NCBI RefSeq assembly: GCF_004027225.2
Contig: NC_046358.1
Coordinates: 2,384,720-2,448,719 of the forward strand
Source of the DNA: Strigops habroptila
Taxonomy: Eukaryota > Chordata > Aves > Psittaciformes > Psittacidae
DNA: 64,000 bases
Direction of reading: 5' to 3'
Made by a program: the position numbers and the translations under genes
Notes under the pieces: generated by a model
Databases searched by the model: none
Told to the model about the DNA's origin: nothing
The model's input: the letters and a program-made list of their open reading frames with translations, nothing else
Shown: positions 1 to 9,119 of the stretch, in pieces
Layout: the number at the start of each line of letters is the position of its first letter
Position numbering within the stretch: the stretch's first letter is position 1

Positions 1-1968
1 AGTCAAAAGAAGTATTAATAGCATTTGCAAGAGTGTGTACAATACCTTTACAGCACATCATTTCATTGGAACATTTCCACACTGAGACAGCACCAGTCTC
101 TTTAGCACTTTAATTGTTTGCTCTACTCTTCCCTAGAGAACATCACGGTCTCCCGTGTCCAAAAGGAAGATATAAAATCTGTGACATTCCCCAAAAGAAA
201 CATTTCCTGCATCCAGGAAAATAAACCAAATATTTCCCTAGTAGGTAAGTCTCCTAATGAATAAAATTTCCTTCCATTCAGAGAGTTATGTAGGAATTGC
301 TCTAAGTCAGTTGCTTTGGATGAATCGCAGGTTCAGAAAAGCTTTGTGGCATCATAACAAAAGAAAACAATAAATATGAATATATCTTTAAAAAGAGGGG
401 AATTTGGGTTATTTTTATTTTTTACACCTAAATTTTGATCTGATACCTCTTGCAGGTCCTCATCAAAGACCACTCAGCAGCTTCTAGGCTTTCTCTGCCT
501 TAATTTCTGAGCATGAACCACCACTGAAAATAGGAGGAAATGGCCACATGTGCGTAACTATGGAGTATTTTTCAGAGCAGAAAGGTTCTTTTTCTTACTT
601 TCATCAGAAACCTCTTAAATTACCTGTGATAGTGTTAAAATAAGTGGTAATGTTACATGGTCACTGGTTAACTGGTCTCAGCTAAAAATAAAACACAATT
701 GAGTTTTGGCAGAGCTTGTCACCTTATTCTAGGAATCACGATACCTGAGTCACCCCAGACATCGTCTAGAGTAAACGGTCACATCTAGAAAGCGATTCAG
801 GTTTTAGGATGCACCAAGAATGAAGGATCTTCAAAAAAGATCAAACAAACCTGTCTAAAATGGGATTCATCTCACTATCTAAACTTTTGGCAGTGAATGG
901 ATATTGGTCACGCAGGCTTCCTTTCTCATCAACAGATGCACATAGCCAGGATATGATGCATCCCACCTACCCCTCTGCAGTGGTTATAAATGGAGCCAAA
1001 GATGATGCACTCAGACCAACCTTTAGAAAGCCAAATACAGGTAAGATTCAGAGTGCCTGGAAACACTGCTGAGAACCTAACCGTCCTTTCTGACCCCTCA
1101 GGCTCTACTGTAACCACCTAGTGTCCTATCCTGAATGAGTCAGCTTAGATTATTATATATGTAATTCAGGAACATAGACATTTCTGGTTTGGCTGTGCCT
1201 TTTTCTACTTAGCATTGATATTTACAGGACTATTTAACTGACCTGCTAGCAGTTCCTTTATTAAATGTCCTTCTGCAATCCTTGTATTTCCTGCAAATAT
1301 GAAGGCGAATAAGAGAGATCTGCCCTGCCTAGAATTTATACTGGCATCAGCAGGGAAGTATCTTAACTTTTGCAAAGTTAAGTTAAATGATGCACTTCTG
1401 GAAAGGGAAAATGAAGACCCAAAATTAATTTTGTAGAGGACTGAGTCTAATTCAAATTCAATTAGTTTCAGACCAAAAAAAAAGTGGGGAAAAATGCTTG
1501 GAAAATCTAAAAGTATTTGTGCTTGGATGCTTAAAAACCATATTCATGGCTTTCTTTTCAATTGCTTAAGAATTAATCAGCCTAAGGAAAATGAACCCAC
1601 AAAATACTTGTAAGAAATCCCAGAATGAGAGGCAATATTTCATTTTAGACTCAATGATTTGTGTTCCAAAATAATTGTCTTTTTGTCTAAAAAAAGTAAT
1701 AAATCTGTTTATGTTCCAGCATTTCAATCTTTTTTCCAGTGTTCAACTTCACTGCTGCCTCAAAGATCATTATTAACTGTGCCTGAACTCCTTGCTCTAC
1801 TGGTCACACAGGTAAATGTGTAGCAGCTATACTCAAATATATAATTTATAGTATATAAAATGTTATACTCGATGTTTTCATCAAGTGATGTATCATACAA
1901 AGCTGCTTCTATATTTGCACTATGCTCTAGCTCTTAAATAAAATACCATCTGAGGTCTTATTTCATAT
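1..1968. other. Intergenic DNA, no gene recognised
   Basis: This is AT-rich single-copy-looking sequence with no open frame that resembles a known protein. A few acceptor-like and donor-like sites occur (for example around 120-245), but the frames between them close quickly. No CR1 sequence was recognised before about 1969. In mammals INCENP is the next gene beyond FTH1 on this side, but no INCENP coding exon was found here. Confidence 0.6.
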
Positions 1969-2036
1969 CACAGAACTGTAGAACACCAGGTTAGAAGGGA
2001 ACTCAAGGACCACCTGGTTCTACCTTTCTAGGCAAA
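1969..2036 (-). repeat. CR1 LINE 3'-end fragment (minus)
   Basis: This is a diverged minus-strand CR1 tail, beginning with a degenerate form of the tail (cacagaactgtagaa) and continuing into the usual 'aggaccacctggttc' segment. It sits directly beside a plus-strand CR1 copy, so the two form an inverted pair. Confidence 0.6.
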
Positions 2037-2048
2037 GCATGACCTAGA

Positions 2049-2596
2049 CTAGATGTCTCTCGTGAGACCCCCCCCCTGCGGTCCTGCCTTCAGCTTTGGG
2101 GGCAACAACACAAGAGGGCCATGGAGCTGTTGGAGAGAGTCCAGAGGCCACAGAGCTGTTGCGAGGGCTGGAGCAGCTCTGCTCTGGAGCCAGGCTGAGA
2201 GAGCTGGGCTGGGGCAGCCTGGACAAGAGAAGGCTCCTGAAGGGGAGACCTTAGAGCAGCTCCAGGGCCTAAAGGGGCTCCAGGAAACCTGGAGAGGGGC
2301 TTTGGACAAGGGCCTGTAGGGACAGGCCAAGGGGAACGGCTTTAACCTGCCAGAAGGAAGACTGAGATGAGCTCTTAGGCAGAAGTTCTTCCCTGTGAGG
2401 GTGCTGAGGCGCTGGCACAGGGTGCCCAGAGAAGCTGTGGCTGCCCCATCCCTGGCAGTGTTCAAGGCCAGGTTGGACACAGGGGCTTGGAGCAACCTGC
2501 TCTAGTGGAAGGTGTCCCTGCCCGTGGCAGGGGCTTGGAACTGGATGAGCTTTAAGGTTCCTTCAACCCAAACCAGTCTGGGATTCCATGTCCCAG
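2049..2596 (+). repeat. CR1 LINE fragment, 5' truncated
   Basis: The start is a degraded piece of the reverse-transcriptase C-terminus (compare the 'RPHLEYC' stretch of better copies). It is followed by the full 3' untranslated part (capture phrases 'ggagctgttggagagag' and 'gttcaaggccaggttgg') and a decayed tail near 2580. Open frames on both strands here belong to the repeat. Confidence 0.93.
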
Positions 2597-2854
2597 CACC
2601 TTGTCCATATATATATGTAAGGAATATACAGAAAGGAATTTATGATATAAATTGTGTAAAGCTCTCTTTGAATATCCTCCTAAGGTTTCTTTTCAATGGG
2701 CATCATCTAAGCCACTGGTTTCCTCCTCTGAAACTGGGCGAGATGCTTACATTTCTGTCTTGTGAAGGAGGTAACGTGTTTGTGCATTGCTTACTCACTA
2801 GGACTGATCCCCTGACAAAGCTCATACGTACGAAGCCAAACACAAGGTCATGAA

Positions 2855-3793
2855 ATGCCTGATGAAAATTGCACCACACTGACCGAGTTCATTCTCTTGG
2901 GTTTCACCAACCGTCTGGAGGTGGAGATACCTTTGTTTGGGCTCTTCCTACTCATCTACATCACCACTTCGGTGGGGAACGTTGGCCTCATCGTGCTCGT
3001 CCAGCTCAATGCCTGCCTTCATACCCCCATGTACTACTTCCTAAGCAATTTATCTTTCTTAGACCTTATCTGTTCATCTGCCATTGCTCCCAAGATGCTG
3101 GTGAGTCTGTTAGCACAGCAGAAGACCATTTCTTTCACTGGCTGTGCAACACAGATGTTTTTCTTTGCTGCCTTCGCTGATGCCGAGTGCCTCATTTTGG
3201 CTGTGATGGCCTATGACCGCTATGTGGCTGTATGTCACCCTCTTGTCTACACTGTTGTCATGTCCCGCAGGGTCTGCACCATCATGGTAGCTGGGGCTTA
3301 TCTCAGTGGAGGTCTGACCTCGCTGGTGCACACATCTTTCACCTTCACATTGTCGTTCTGTGGCTCCAACGTGATCAACCATTTCTTCTGTGATATTCCC
3401 TCACTGCTGGAGCTCTCCTGCTCCAACACATACATCAGTGAGGTTCTCCTCTTCACCCTGTGTGGCTTTATACAAACCAGCACCTTCCTGGCCATTGCTG
3501 TTTCCTACACCTGCATCCTCAGCACCATCCTCCGGATCCATGTGGCAGACAACAGGCACAAAGCCTTCTACACCTGCACCTCCCACCTCATGGCTGTTGG
3601 GTTGTTCTACGGCTCCCTGCTCTTCATGTATTTACAGCCTGGTTCCAGCCACTCAATGAACACAGACAAAGTGATCTCTGCATTTTATACCCTTGTTTTT
3701 CCCATGCTCAACCCCCTCATTTATAGCCTGAGGAACAGAGAGGTGAAGGATGCTCTACGGAGAATGGTAGAGAGAAGAGTGTTTTCGCAGTGA
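2855..3793 (+). CDS. Olfactory receptor, class II, family 5-like, intact
   Basis: This is a single-exon, 312-residue seven-transmembrane odorant receptor expected in the cilia of olfactory neurons, coupling to the olfactory G protein. The family signatures are all present: an N-glycosylation site at Asn5, GN in helix 1 (41-42), LHTPMYYF (55-62), [10 protein letters not shown] (118-127) after helix 3, SY in helix 5 (217-218), [10 protein letters not shown] (236-245) before helix 6, and [12 protein letters not shown] (283-294) in helix 7. Cys97 and Cys179 can form the conserved disulfide. Length is normal for the family and there is no internal stop. The start gives the standard short N-terminus before the LTEFILLGF motif. 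Similarity to family 5 is a judgement from motif wording, not from a tree. It stands alone here, and any non-coding upstream exon could not be placed. Confidence 0.95.
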   Translation: MPDENCTTLTEFILLGFTNRLEVEIPLFGLFLLIYITTSVGNVGLIVLVQLNACLHTPMYYFLSNLSFLDLICSSAIAPKMLVSLLAQQKTISFTGCATQMFFFAAFADAECLILAVMAYDRYVAVCHPLVYTVVMSRRVCTIMVAGAYLSGGLTSLVHTSFTFTLSFCGSNVINHFFCDIPSLLELSCSNTYISEVLLFTLCGFIQTSTFLAIAVSYTCILSTILRIHVADNRHKAFYTCTSHLMAVGLFYGSLLFMYLQPGSSHSMNTDKVISAFYTLVFPMLNPLIYSLRNREVKDALRRMVERRVFSQ

Positions 3794-4045
3794 TTTTCTT
3801 TGAAGTGAAAAGATAATGTGTTTCTGGCACAACAGACAATGAAAACACAAATGATGGGAACTGCCTGACTTAAATGTAGGTGACTTGTTAGGAATATCTG
3901 CATCTGAACTTGCCAGGTTCATTGGTAATCACTGGGGAAAGAAAGCAGTCAACTTACAAGGCGATTCACCATATAATGAAACAGAAGCCCAGGTCAGATG
4001 GTTCCCATTCCAGAAGGATCCTTCTCCTCTGCTCTAAGTTCTCTC
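3794..4045. other. Receptor 3' flank
   Basis: Non-coding sequence following the receptor stop codon. No clear AATAAA signal was seen within the first 250 bases, so the end of the transcript is not located. Confidence 0.4.
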
Positions 4046-4103
4046 TAGAGCCTTCTCTTCTCCAGGCTGAACAACCCCAACTCCCTCAACCCGTCTCCTC
4101 TAT
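4046..4103 (-). repeat. CR1 LINE internal fragment (minus)
   Basis: The short piece carries the phrase 'agccttctcttctccaggctgaacaaccccaactcc', the minus-strand version of the CR1 segment found whole in longer copies such as that at 11.83 kb. Neither CR1 end is present. Confidence 0.8.
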
Positions 4104-5212
4104 CCCAAATGCAGAAGAAAGGTCTATTTTTGCAGCTTATGCTTATTGAGACAACTCTCAACCAAGATGCTTTAAAGAAAAGTCCTATTTAAACAACTAC
4201 TACATACGGGTGTGATTGTATGTATTAAACTTGGAAAACTAAAACCTTTTGTACAGTGTAAAAGACTTCCCTTATTTAGCAGCCAGCTTTGCTATACCCT
4301 CTATAGTGAGAGGAATCTCATCTCCTCACAATTTATGGCATTTTTAGGACTGGGCTTGTTTGTGTTTCACCACGCATCCTTCCTGCTTGTTCTGCTCCCA
4401 CCAGACATCTTTTGTGATTTTCATCCTGTGTTTTTACCTTAAAGACTTTCCTACTTGTGTATGTTTTCCCATAATCTGTTTCTGTCTTTATACCACAAGC
4501 CCTCATTTCCCTTCTCGTGGCTTAATTAGCTCTTTCTGCTTAATTGTGTTATAAAATGCTTGTTGATGGGTATGGTATTGGCAGCATCACAGTGTTACAA
4601 AGCACATACGCACTGTTGTAGTATACTGGTGTCTGGATACAGTATAAACAAATATTGTACATACTTAGCAAGTTATTAAATACCCTGGTGACTCTTAGCC
4701 CAAAACACACATAAATACATGTCTGGGACATGCAAAGTTCACTCGTGTGGTATATATTTGACGTACAAGCTGAGAACAGAGGGCCTAGGCTGAGTGACTA
4801 AGATAAACTAAAATTATGTTATATCTTAACTTACATGCAGGAAAGTCTGAACTCAATGAACCTTAGGAAAGATCAACAAATGCAAGATTCTCTTTGTCAT
4901 TTTCTTTGTGTATTGCTTTTAGTGTTTTGTTCCCTTCATTCTTCTGGTTTTGGTTTTTTGCTTTCTGTCCTCACTCCGTGTTACAGCCCCAGGTCACCAC
5001 CAAGCTACCTTGGTCAAGTGGGAGAAGATAAAAGCTTGGGAAACTTTTCCTTCATCTTTATCTTACGGTGCCCTATTGGGATGCAAAACAGTTCCTCACA
5101 CAGGTAACAGCCACCTATGGTGAAAGGAATAATGAAGCATTCAGCACAGGTATGGATAACATAGTAATGGGAGGTCTAATGAAAAGCTTTTGCTTTTTGA
5201 AATGAACTTGCA
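4104..5212. other. Intergenic DNA, nothing recognised
   Basis: AT-rich sequence with no convincing coding frame and no repeat that could be named. Several short open frames occur but show no family resemblance. Confidence 0.55.
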
Positions 5213-5645
5213 GGTGTGGGATGAGGAGGGCCTGGAGCACAAGTGTGATGAGGAACGGCTGAGGGACCTGGGGGGGTTTAGTCTGGAGAAGAGAAGGCTC
5301 AGGGGGGACCTTCTCGCTCTCTGCAACTGCCTGACAGGAGGATGGAGCCAGGAGGGGGCTGGGCTCTGCTCTCAAGGAACAAGGGATGGGACAAGAGGAA
5401 ACGGCCTCAAGCTGCACCAGGGGAGGTTTAGATGGAGATGAGGAACAATTCCTTCCCCAAAGGGTGCTCAGGCATTGGAACAGGCTGCCCAGGGCAGTGC
5501 TGGAGTCACCGTCCCTGGGGGTGTTCACACTCCGTGTAGACGAGGCCCTCAGTGTCATGGGTTAGTGGTGGCCTTGGCAGTGCTGGGGAACAGTTGGACT
5601 TGATGAGCTTAAAGGACTTTTCCAACCTAGGTAATTCTATGATTA
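5213..5645 (+). repeat. CR1 LINE fragment, older subfamily
   Basis: The 3' part of a CR1 copy whose wording differs from the abundant set: 'ctgagggacctggggggg', 'gatggagccaggaggggg' and 'tggacttgatgagcttaaagg', ending in 'aattctatgatt'. It matches, in opposite orientation, the long copy at 16.4-17.07 kb, so the two belong to the same subfamily. Confidence 0.93.
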
Positions 5646-5950
5646 ATTATATCCTGCTTAATACACTGGGTGCAATGAGCTTCTGCTTTGGCTGCGCACT
5701 GTTTCCTGTCATTCCAGCACTCAACCCTTTCCACTTGCTGGTGTCTGTAGAAGCCGTTCGAGTTGTCCTTGCCCACTCCTTTTCTAATGTGCAGCTGAAC
5801 TACGTGTTTCCCAGTCCCATTCTTTGCAAGCCCAGTAACTGCTCCCATGTTCCTCCCCAGCCCTTGGGAGCCTGTTCCTGCAGCATGCGGGTAAAGGAGC
5901 TGGGGAATGGCAGCTGAGGGGCAGTACCCTTAAGGTGAATATGCAGTACT
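5646..5950. other. Intergenic DNA, nothing recognised
   Basis: Short spacer between two CR1 copies. An open frame of about 120 codons begins in the CR1 tail and runs through here, but it has no recognisable domain and starts within a repeat. Confidence 0.5.
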
Positions 5951-6007
5951 TATGGAATCATGGAATGGTTTGTGTTAGGAGGGACCTTAAAGCTCATCTA
6001 GTTCCGG
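5951..6007 (-). repeat. CR1 LINE 3'-end fragment (minus)
   Basis: Minus-strand CR1 tail ('tggaatcatggaatggtttg') with about 55 bases of the 3' end. It stops at the edge of the CpG island that follows. Confidence 0.85.
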
Positions 6008-6049
6008 CATCACTGCAGACATCAACCATAGCAGAGCCTTCCCCCTCGC

Positions 6050-6069
6050 CTACACTTCCCAGCATGCCG
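6050..6069 (+). promoter_or_regulatory. ZNF143-type motif 1
   Basis: CTACACTTCCCAGCATGCCG matches the known long ZNF143/Staf element (ACTACA-N-TTCCCAG-N-ATGC form) except for minor positions. Such sites mark transcription starts of housekeeping genes. Confidence 0.75.
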
Positions 6070-6094
6070 CGGGTGCTGCTTGGCGTCGCTGTTG

Positions 6095-6102
6095 TGACGT
6101 CA
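6095..6102. promoter_or_regulatory. Full palindromic CRE
   Basis: TGACGTCA, the consensus CREB/ATF site, lies inside the CpG island 26 bases after the first ZNF143-type motif. Confidence 0.7.
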
Positions 6103-6317
6103 TCTTCCCGCGCCACTGCGGCCATAGCAACAGCGGGACCGCCCCCGCCGCAATCCGGGGGCAGGCCGGCTCCTTCGCACAGCCCGAGGTAGCATTGCGG
6201 GGTGCGGGATAATACCCCGCATACTCCCGAGCGGCTCTGGGGAGACACCGATACGCGAACCGGCCGACAGCACCCGTCGGACGGCTCCCGCAGGCACCGG
6301 AAGCGGTGGAGGCCTGG

Positions 6318-6336
6318 ACTACATCTCCCAGCATGC
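6318..6336 (+). promoter_or_regulatory. ZNF143-type motif 2
   Basis: ACTACATCTCCCAGCATGC is an almost exact match to the ZNF143 consensus. It is in the same orientation as the first copy, about 270 bases away, and is followed within 25 bases by an inverted CCAAT box. Confidence 0.8.
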
Positions 6337-6387
6337 TCCGCGGCATAGAAGCGCTCTGATTGGCTCAGCTGAGGGCTCCTCTGGCGG

Positions 6388-6402
6388 CAGCGCCCCCTGC
6401 CG
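6388..6402 (-). promoter_or_regulatory. CTCF-like site
   Basis: Read on the minus strand the sequence is CGGCAGGGGGCGCT, which agrees with the core of the CTCF consensus (AGGGGGCGC with flanking GC). Its position in a CpG island next to an isolated receptor gene would suit a domain boundary. Binding itself cannot be read from sequence. Confidence 0.5.
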
Positions 6403-6824
6403 TCCGCGTCGCGGCAGCGCAGGCCGGGGCTCCCCCAGGCCGAGGACCGGGAGCCCGCGGGCAGCACCGGACCCCGGCCGCCCCTCGGCCCCACAGCGGT
6501 GTGTAACCTCCGTCCCGGGCCTGAGCTACCCCGCCACTGCCTGGAGGGGAGGCCGTGCTGGCCCTGGTAACGGGGCCAGGTGCCGTGGTGGTTCCTTTGT
6601 CCCCCCCTCGCCCCGGTGGCTCCCGGTCGTGCCCGGGGAGGAGGTGCCTGCGCGGTGGGTGCTGGTTTGTGGTTCTGGTGTGTGCTGCTCATGGGCGTGA
6701 GGAGTGAGTGGCCGGGCTGGGAGCAGGGGAAGGGCAGTTCAGGGCTGTACCTAGCTCTGCTCTCTTGTTAACCACTGTTTCCTTCTTCCCCTGAGGTGCG
6801 CTGACACCAAGGGCCTAAAGCTTA

Positions 6825-7108
6825 ATAGAGTCAGAATGGTTTGTGTTGGAAAGGACCTTAAAGCTCATCCAGTTCCAACCCCCTGCCATGGGGAGGGACA
6901 CCTTCCACTAGAGCAGGTTGCTCCAAGCCCCTGTGTCCAACCTGGCCTTGAACACTGCCAGGGATGGGGCAGCCACAGCTTCTCTGGGCACCCTGTGCCA
7001 GCGCCTCAGCACCCTCACAGGGAAGAGCTTCTGCCCAAGATCTCATCTCAGTCTCCCCTCTGGCAGGTTAAAGCCATTCCCCTTCTCCTGTCACTACTTG
7101 CTGGCAGG
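6825..7108 (-). repeat. CR1 LINE 3' fragment (minus)
   Basis: Minus-strand copy of the abundant subfamily. It starts at a degenerate tail, runs through the segment 'aacctggccttgaacactgc' and ends at about 'ccattccccttctcctgtc'. It bounds the orphan CpG island on the right. Confidence 0.93.
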
Positions 7109-8994
7109 GTGTGTTTGCTGTAATGGCAAGTTGAGGTCATGGTGAGCTGGAGTTGGTCTGGGCTGGGGTAGGCTGGAGAGCAGGGAGATTTCCAGATGTT
7201 ATAGACAGCCTTTAGGCAGAGAAATGAGGTGAAGTGTCGCTCAGATTGGTTCTGCTGAGGGAGAGAAGGTTCAGATGAGTTACGACACAGTTGTACAGAT
7301 TGAGGAAGCAAAGCTAATGTGTATGAATACCAACAAAGTGGAAAGTACATACAGGAAAATGAGCTTTCCTGCTTTATGATAGCAGGATTAGGCAGGTGTG
7401 TTGGCTATGCAAATGGTACTGATACTGGCCCCTCCACACCCTCCCTAAATGCTATTAAACCTCTGCATTTGGGGGAAAGGGTTGAAATGGGAGGAGGAGG
7501 AGGAGTGCTGGGAGTTCTGACTGACTTCTCAGGTGGCTGTTTCTGATCTCTTCCTAGAAACAGGTGTAAAGGACAGCATTCTTCACAAGACAACTGTATT
7601 CTGGAACTCAGGCAAAGTGCTGTCACCTTCTACATCCCCCCTGACTTGTCCTATAATGCAAGGACCATCTGCTAGATGTTCTTTAAAATGTGCTCTTTGC
7701 ATTTCTTAGTTTGGTTATTGCAGACATCGGACAAAACACTCCTGGAAATGAAATACCATCTCATTCTCAAGAAGGGAAAGGATAAAGGTCATGTACTGGT
7801 CAAGAGGAGGTTCTGTCCGCTTCCCAATTCCCAGCCCTTAGGGTCTGGTTGCTTTCGTAGGTGCTGTTGCTCAATCCTGATACCTAAGGGGAAAGCACAA
7901 ACAGACTGAATCCAAAAGAGGTCTGAGTATGGTTGGGGCTGCTATGGGGAAAGGGATAGAACTGCCTCCTACCAGTTGTTCTTGAAAGGCGGCACTGTTG
8001 AAGGACTTAGTGCAAGAAGAGAAAGGTTTCCAGACGATCAAAACTAATGATGGTGTCACTTTCTCTTCCCATTCCTCAGTCTCCCCATGCACTGGTGTTT
8101 CTTATGCTGGATGTGGATGTAGAAACAGATTCTCAGCCCCCTCCCTCCTTCTTTTTCAGTCTCTTCAGTTTCCATCTGTGTTCCTGGCTTGTCAGCTCTG
8201 TTACTGTAGGCTTCTGTGTGGTTGTGTGACTGTGATGTGACTTGTTGTTTAGGTTGAAATAGCTTAGGAATTACTCCTTTCTCCTAGACTGAGCCACTTC
8301 TGGATCGAGCTGCTTTCCTGGCCTCTGGAGTGGAGGAAGGAGATGCTGAACCCTTCCCCCATGAGGCAGTTTATGATGACACAGGGCCTTGCAAGCAGGA
8401 CTAAGGTGATAATGCAAAGGAGAAGGGTTTTCAGTAGAAAACACTGGAAGTGGATGTTTGTCTTTCCTTTACAAGCCTGGTTCACCCTGTTCATGTAGAA
8501 ATGTTCACATTTACAGGGAGGCCTAATGGTACTCTATGGTTCAACAGCAGGAGCAGCAAATATCGCTTGTCAGCTGTTTGGACCAGTCACAATTGCTGGC
8601 AAAGGATAGGCAGGGGCATTTCTGGCTCATGGGTACCTTAGATCCAAAACTGCTTAACAGGGCAGTGAGCCAGCCTTTTCCTTGTCTCTGGAAGTGAATT
8701 GACTGATCAAAGAGAAGTGTGGTAAGAGTAGGAGTTAAATAACCATGAGGTTTGATGGCAAATCCATTTGACCCTTTCCTCTGGAAGTAAGGCACTCAGG
8801 ATAACAAGCGAGCAAGGACTGGGGTGCATACTCCTTGCTGGGTAAGGACCCGGGCTTCACACAGCATCTTCTCCAGGGAAGATCTGCTGCTGTGAGGCTA
8901 CAGGAGCAGGGAAAGAAGTAGGAATTGCCTATGTCAGGCAGGCTTCACTGCTAGTTAAGCCTTGCTGTGGCTTGGGATGCACTTGCTTATGAAT
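7109..8994. other. Intergenic DNA, no gene recognised
   Basis: No recognisable coding exon or named repeat. It includes a short GGA-rich run near 7490-7505. If the CpG island at 6 kb drives a plus-strand non-coding transcript, this would be its first intron or exon, but no splice pair stands out. Confidence 0.5.
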
Positions 8995-9119
8995 TCCAGG
9001 CCAAGTTGGATGGGGCTTGGAGCAACCTGCCCTAGTGGAAGGTGTCCTTGCCTGTGGCAGGGGGTTGGAACTGGATGATCTTAAGGTCCCTTCCACCTCA
9101 AACCATTCTATGGTTCCAG
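8995..9119 (+). repeat. CR1 LINE 3'-end fragment
   Basis: The last 125 bases of a CR1 copy, from 'ttccaggccaagttgg' to 'accattctatggttcc'. It has small losses compared with its relatives and lacks the multiple tail units. Confidence 0.9.

Larger units (their letters stand above)
6045..6700. promoter_or_regulatory. Orphan CpG-island promoter
   Basis: This is an abruptly GC-rich, CpG-dense block between two CR1 copies. It holds two near-perfect ZNF143-type motifs (6050-6069 and 6318-6336), a palindromic cAMP-response element TGACGTCA (6095-6102), an inverted CCAAT box (6359-6363) and a CTCF-like site (about 6388-6402). That combination is typical of a housekeeping, often bidirectional, promoter. 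No downstream gene could be attached. The promoter could serve a non-coding first exon on either strand, including a minus-strand gene lying beyond the left edge. INCENP, the mammalian neighbour, is one candidate, but this is inference only. Confidence 0.75.

Noticed and set aside
1771-1815. On the minus strand the short reading LCDQ followed by EF resembles the INCENP N-terminus (LCDQKLMEF).
   Set aside because: The frame is closed immediately after LCDQ and the flanks do not match INCENP. A four-residue match in AT-rich DNA is expected by chance.
5994-6692. A 232-codon minus-strand open frame across the orphan CpG island.
   Set aside because: Open frames of this length are common by chance in very GC-rich DNA. 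The translation is Pro/Arg/Gly-rich with no recognised domain, and it starts in a region full of promoter motifs.
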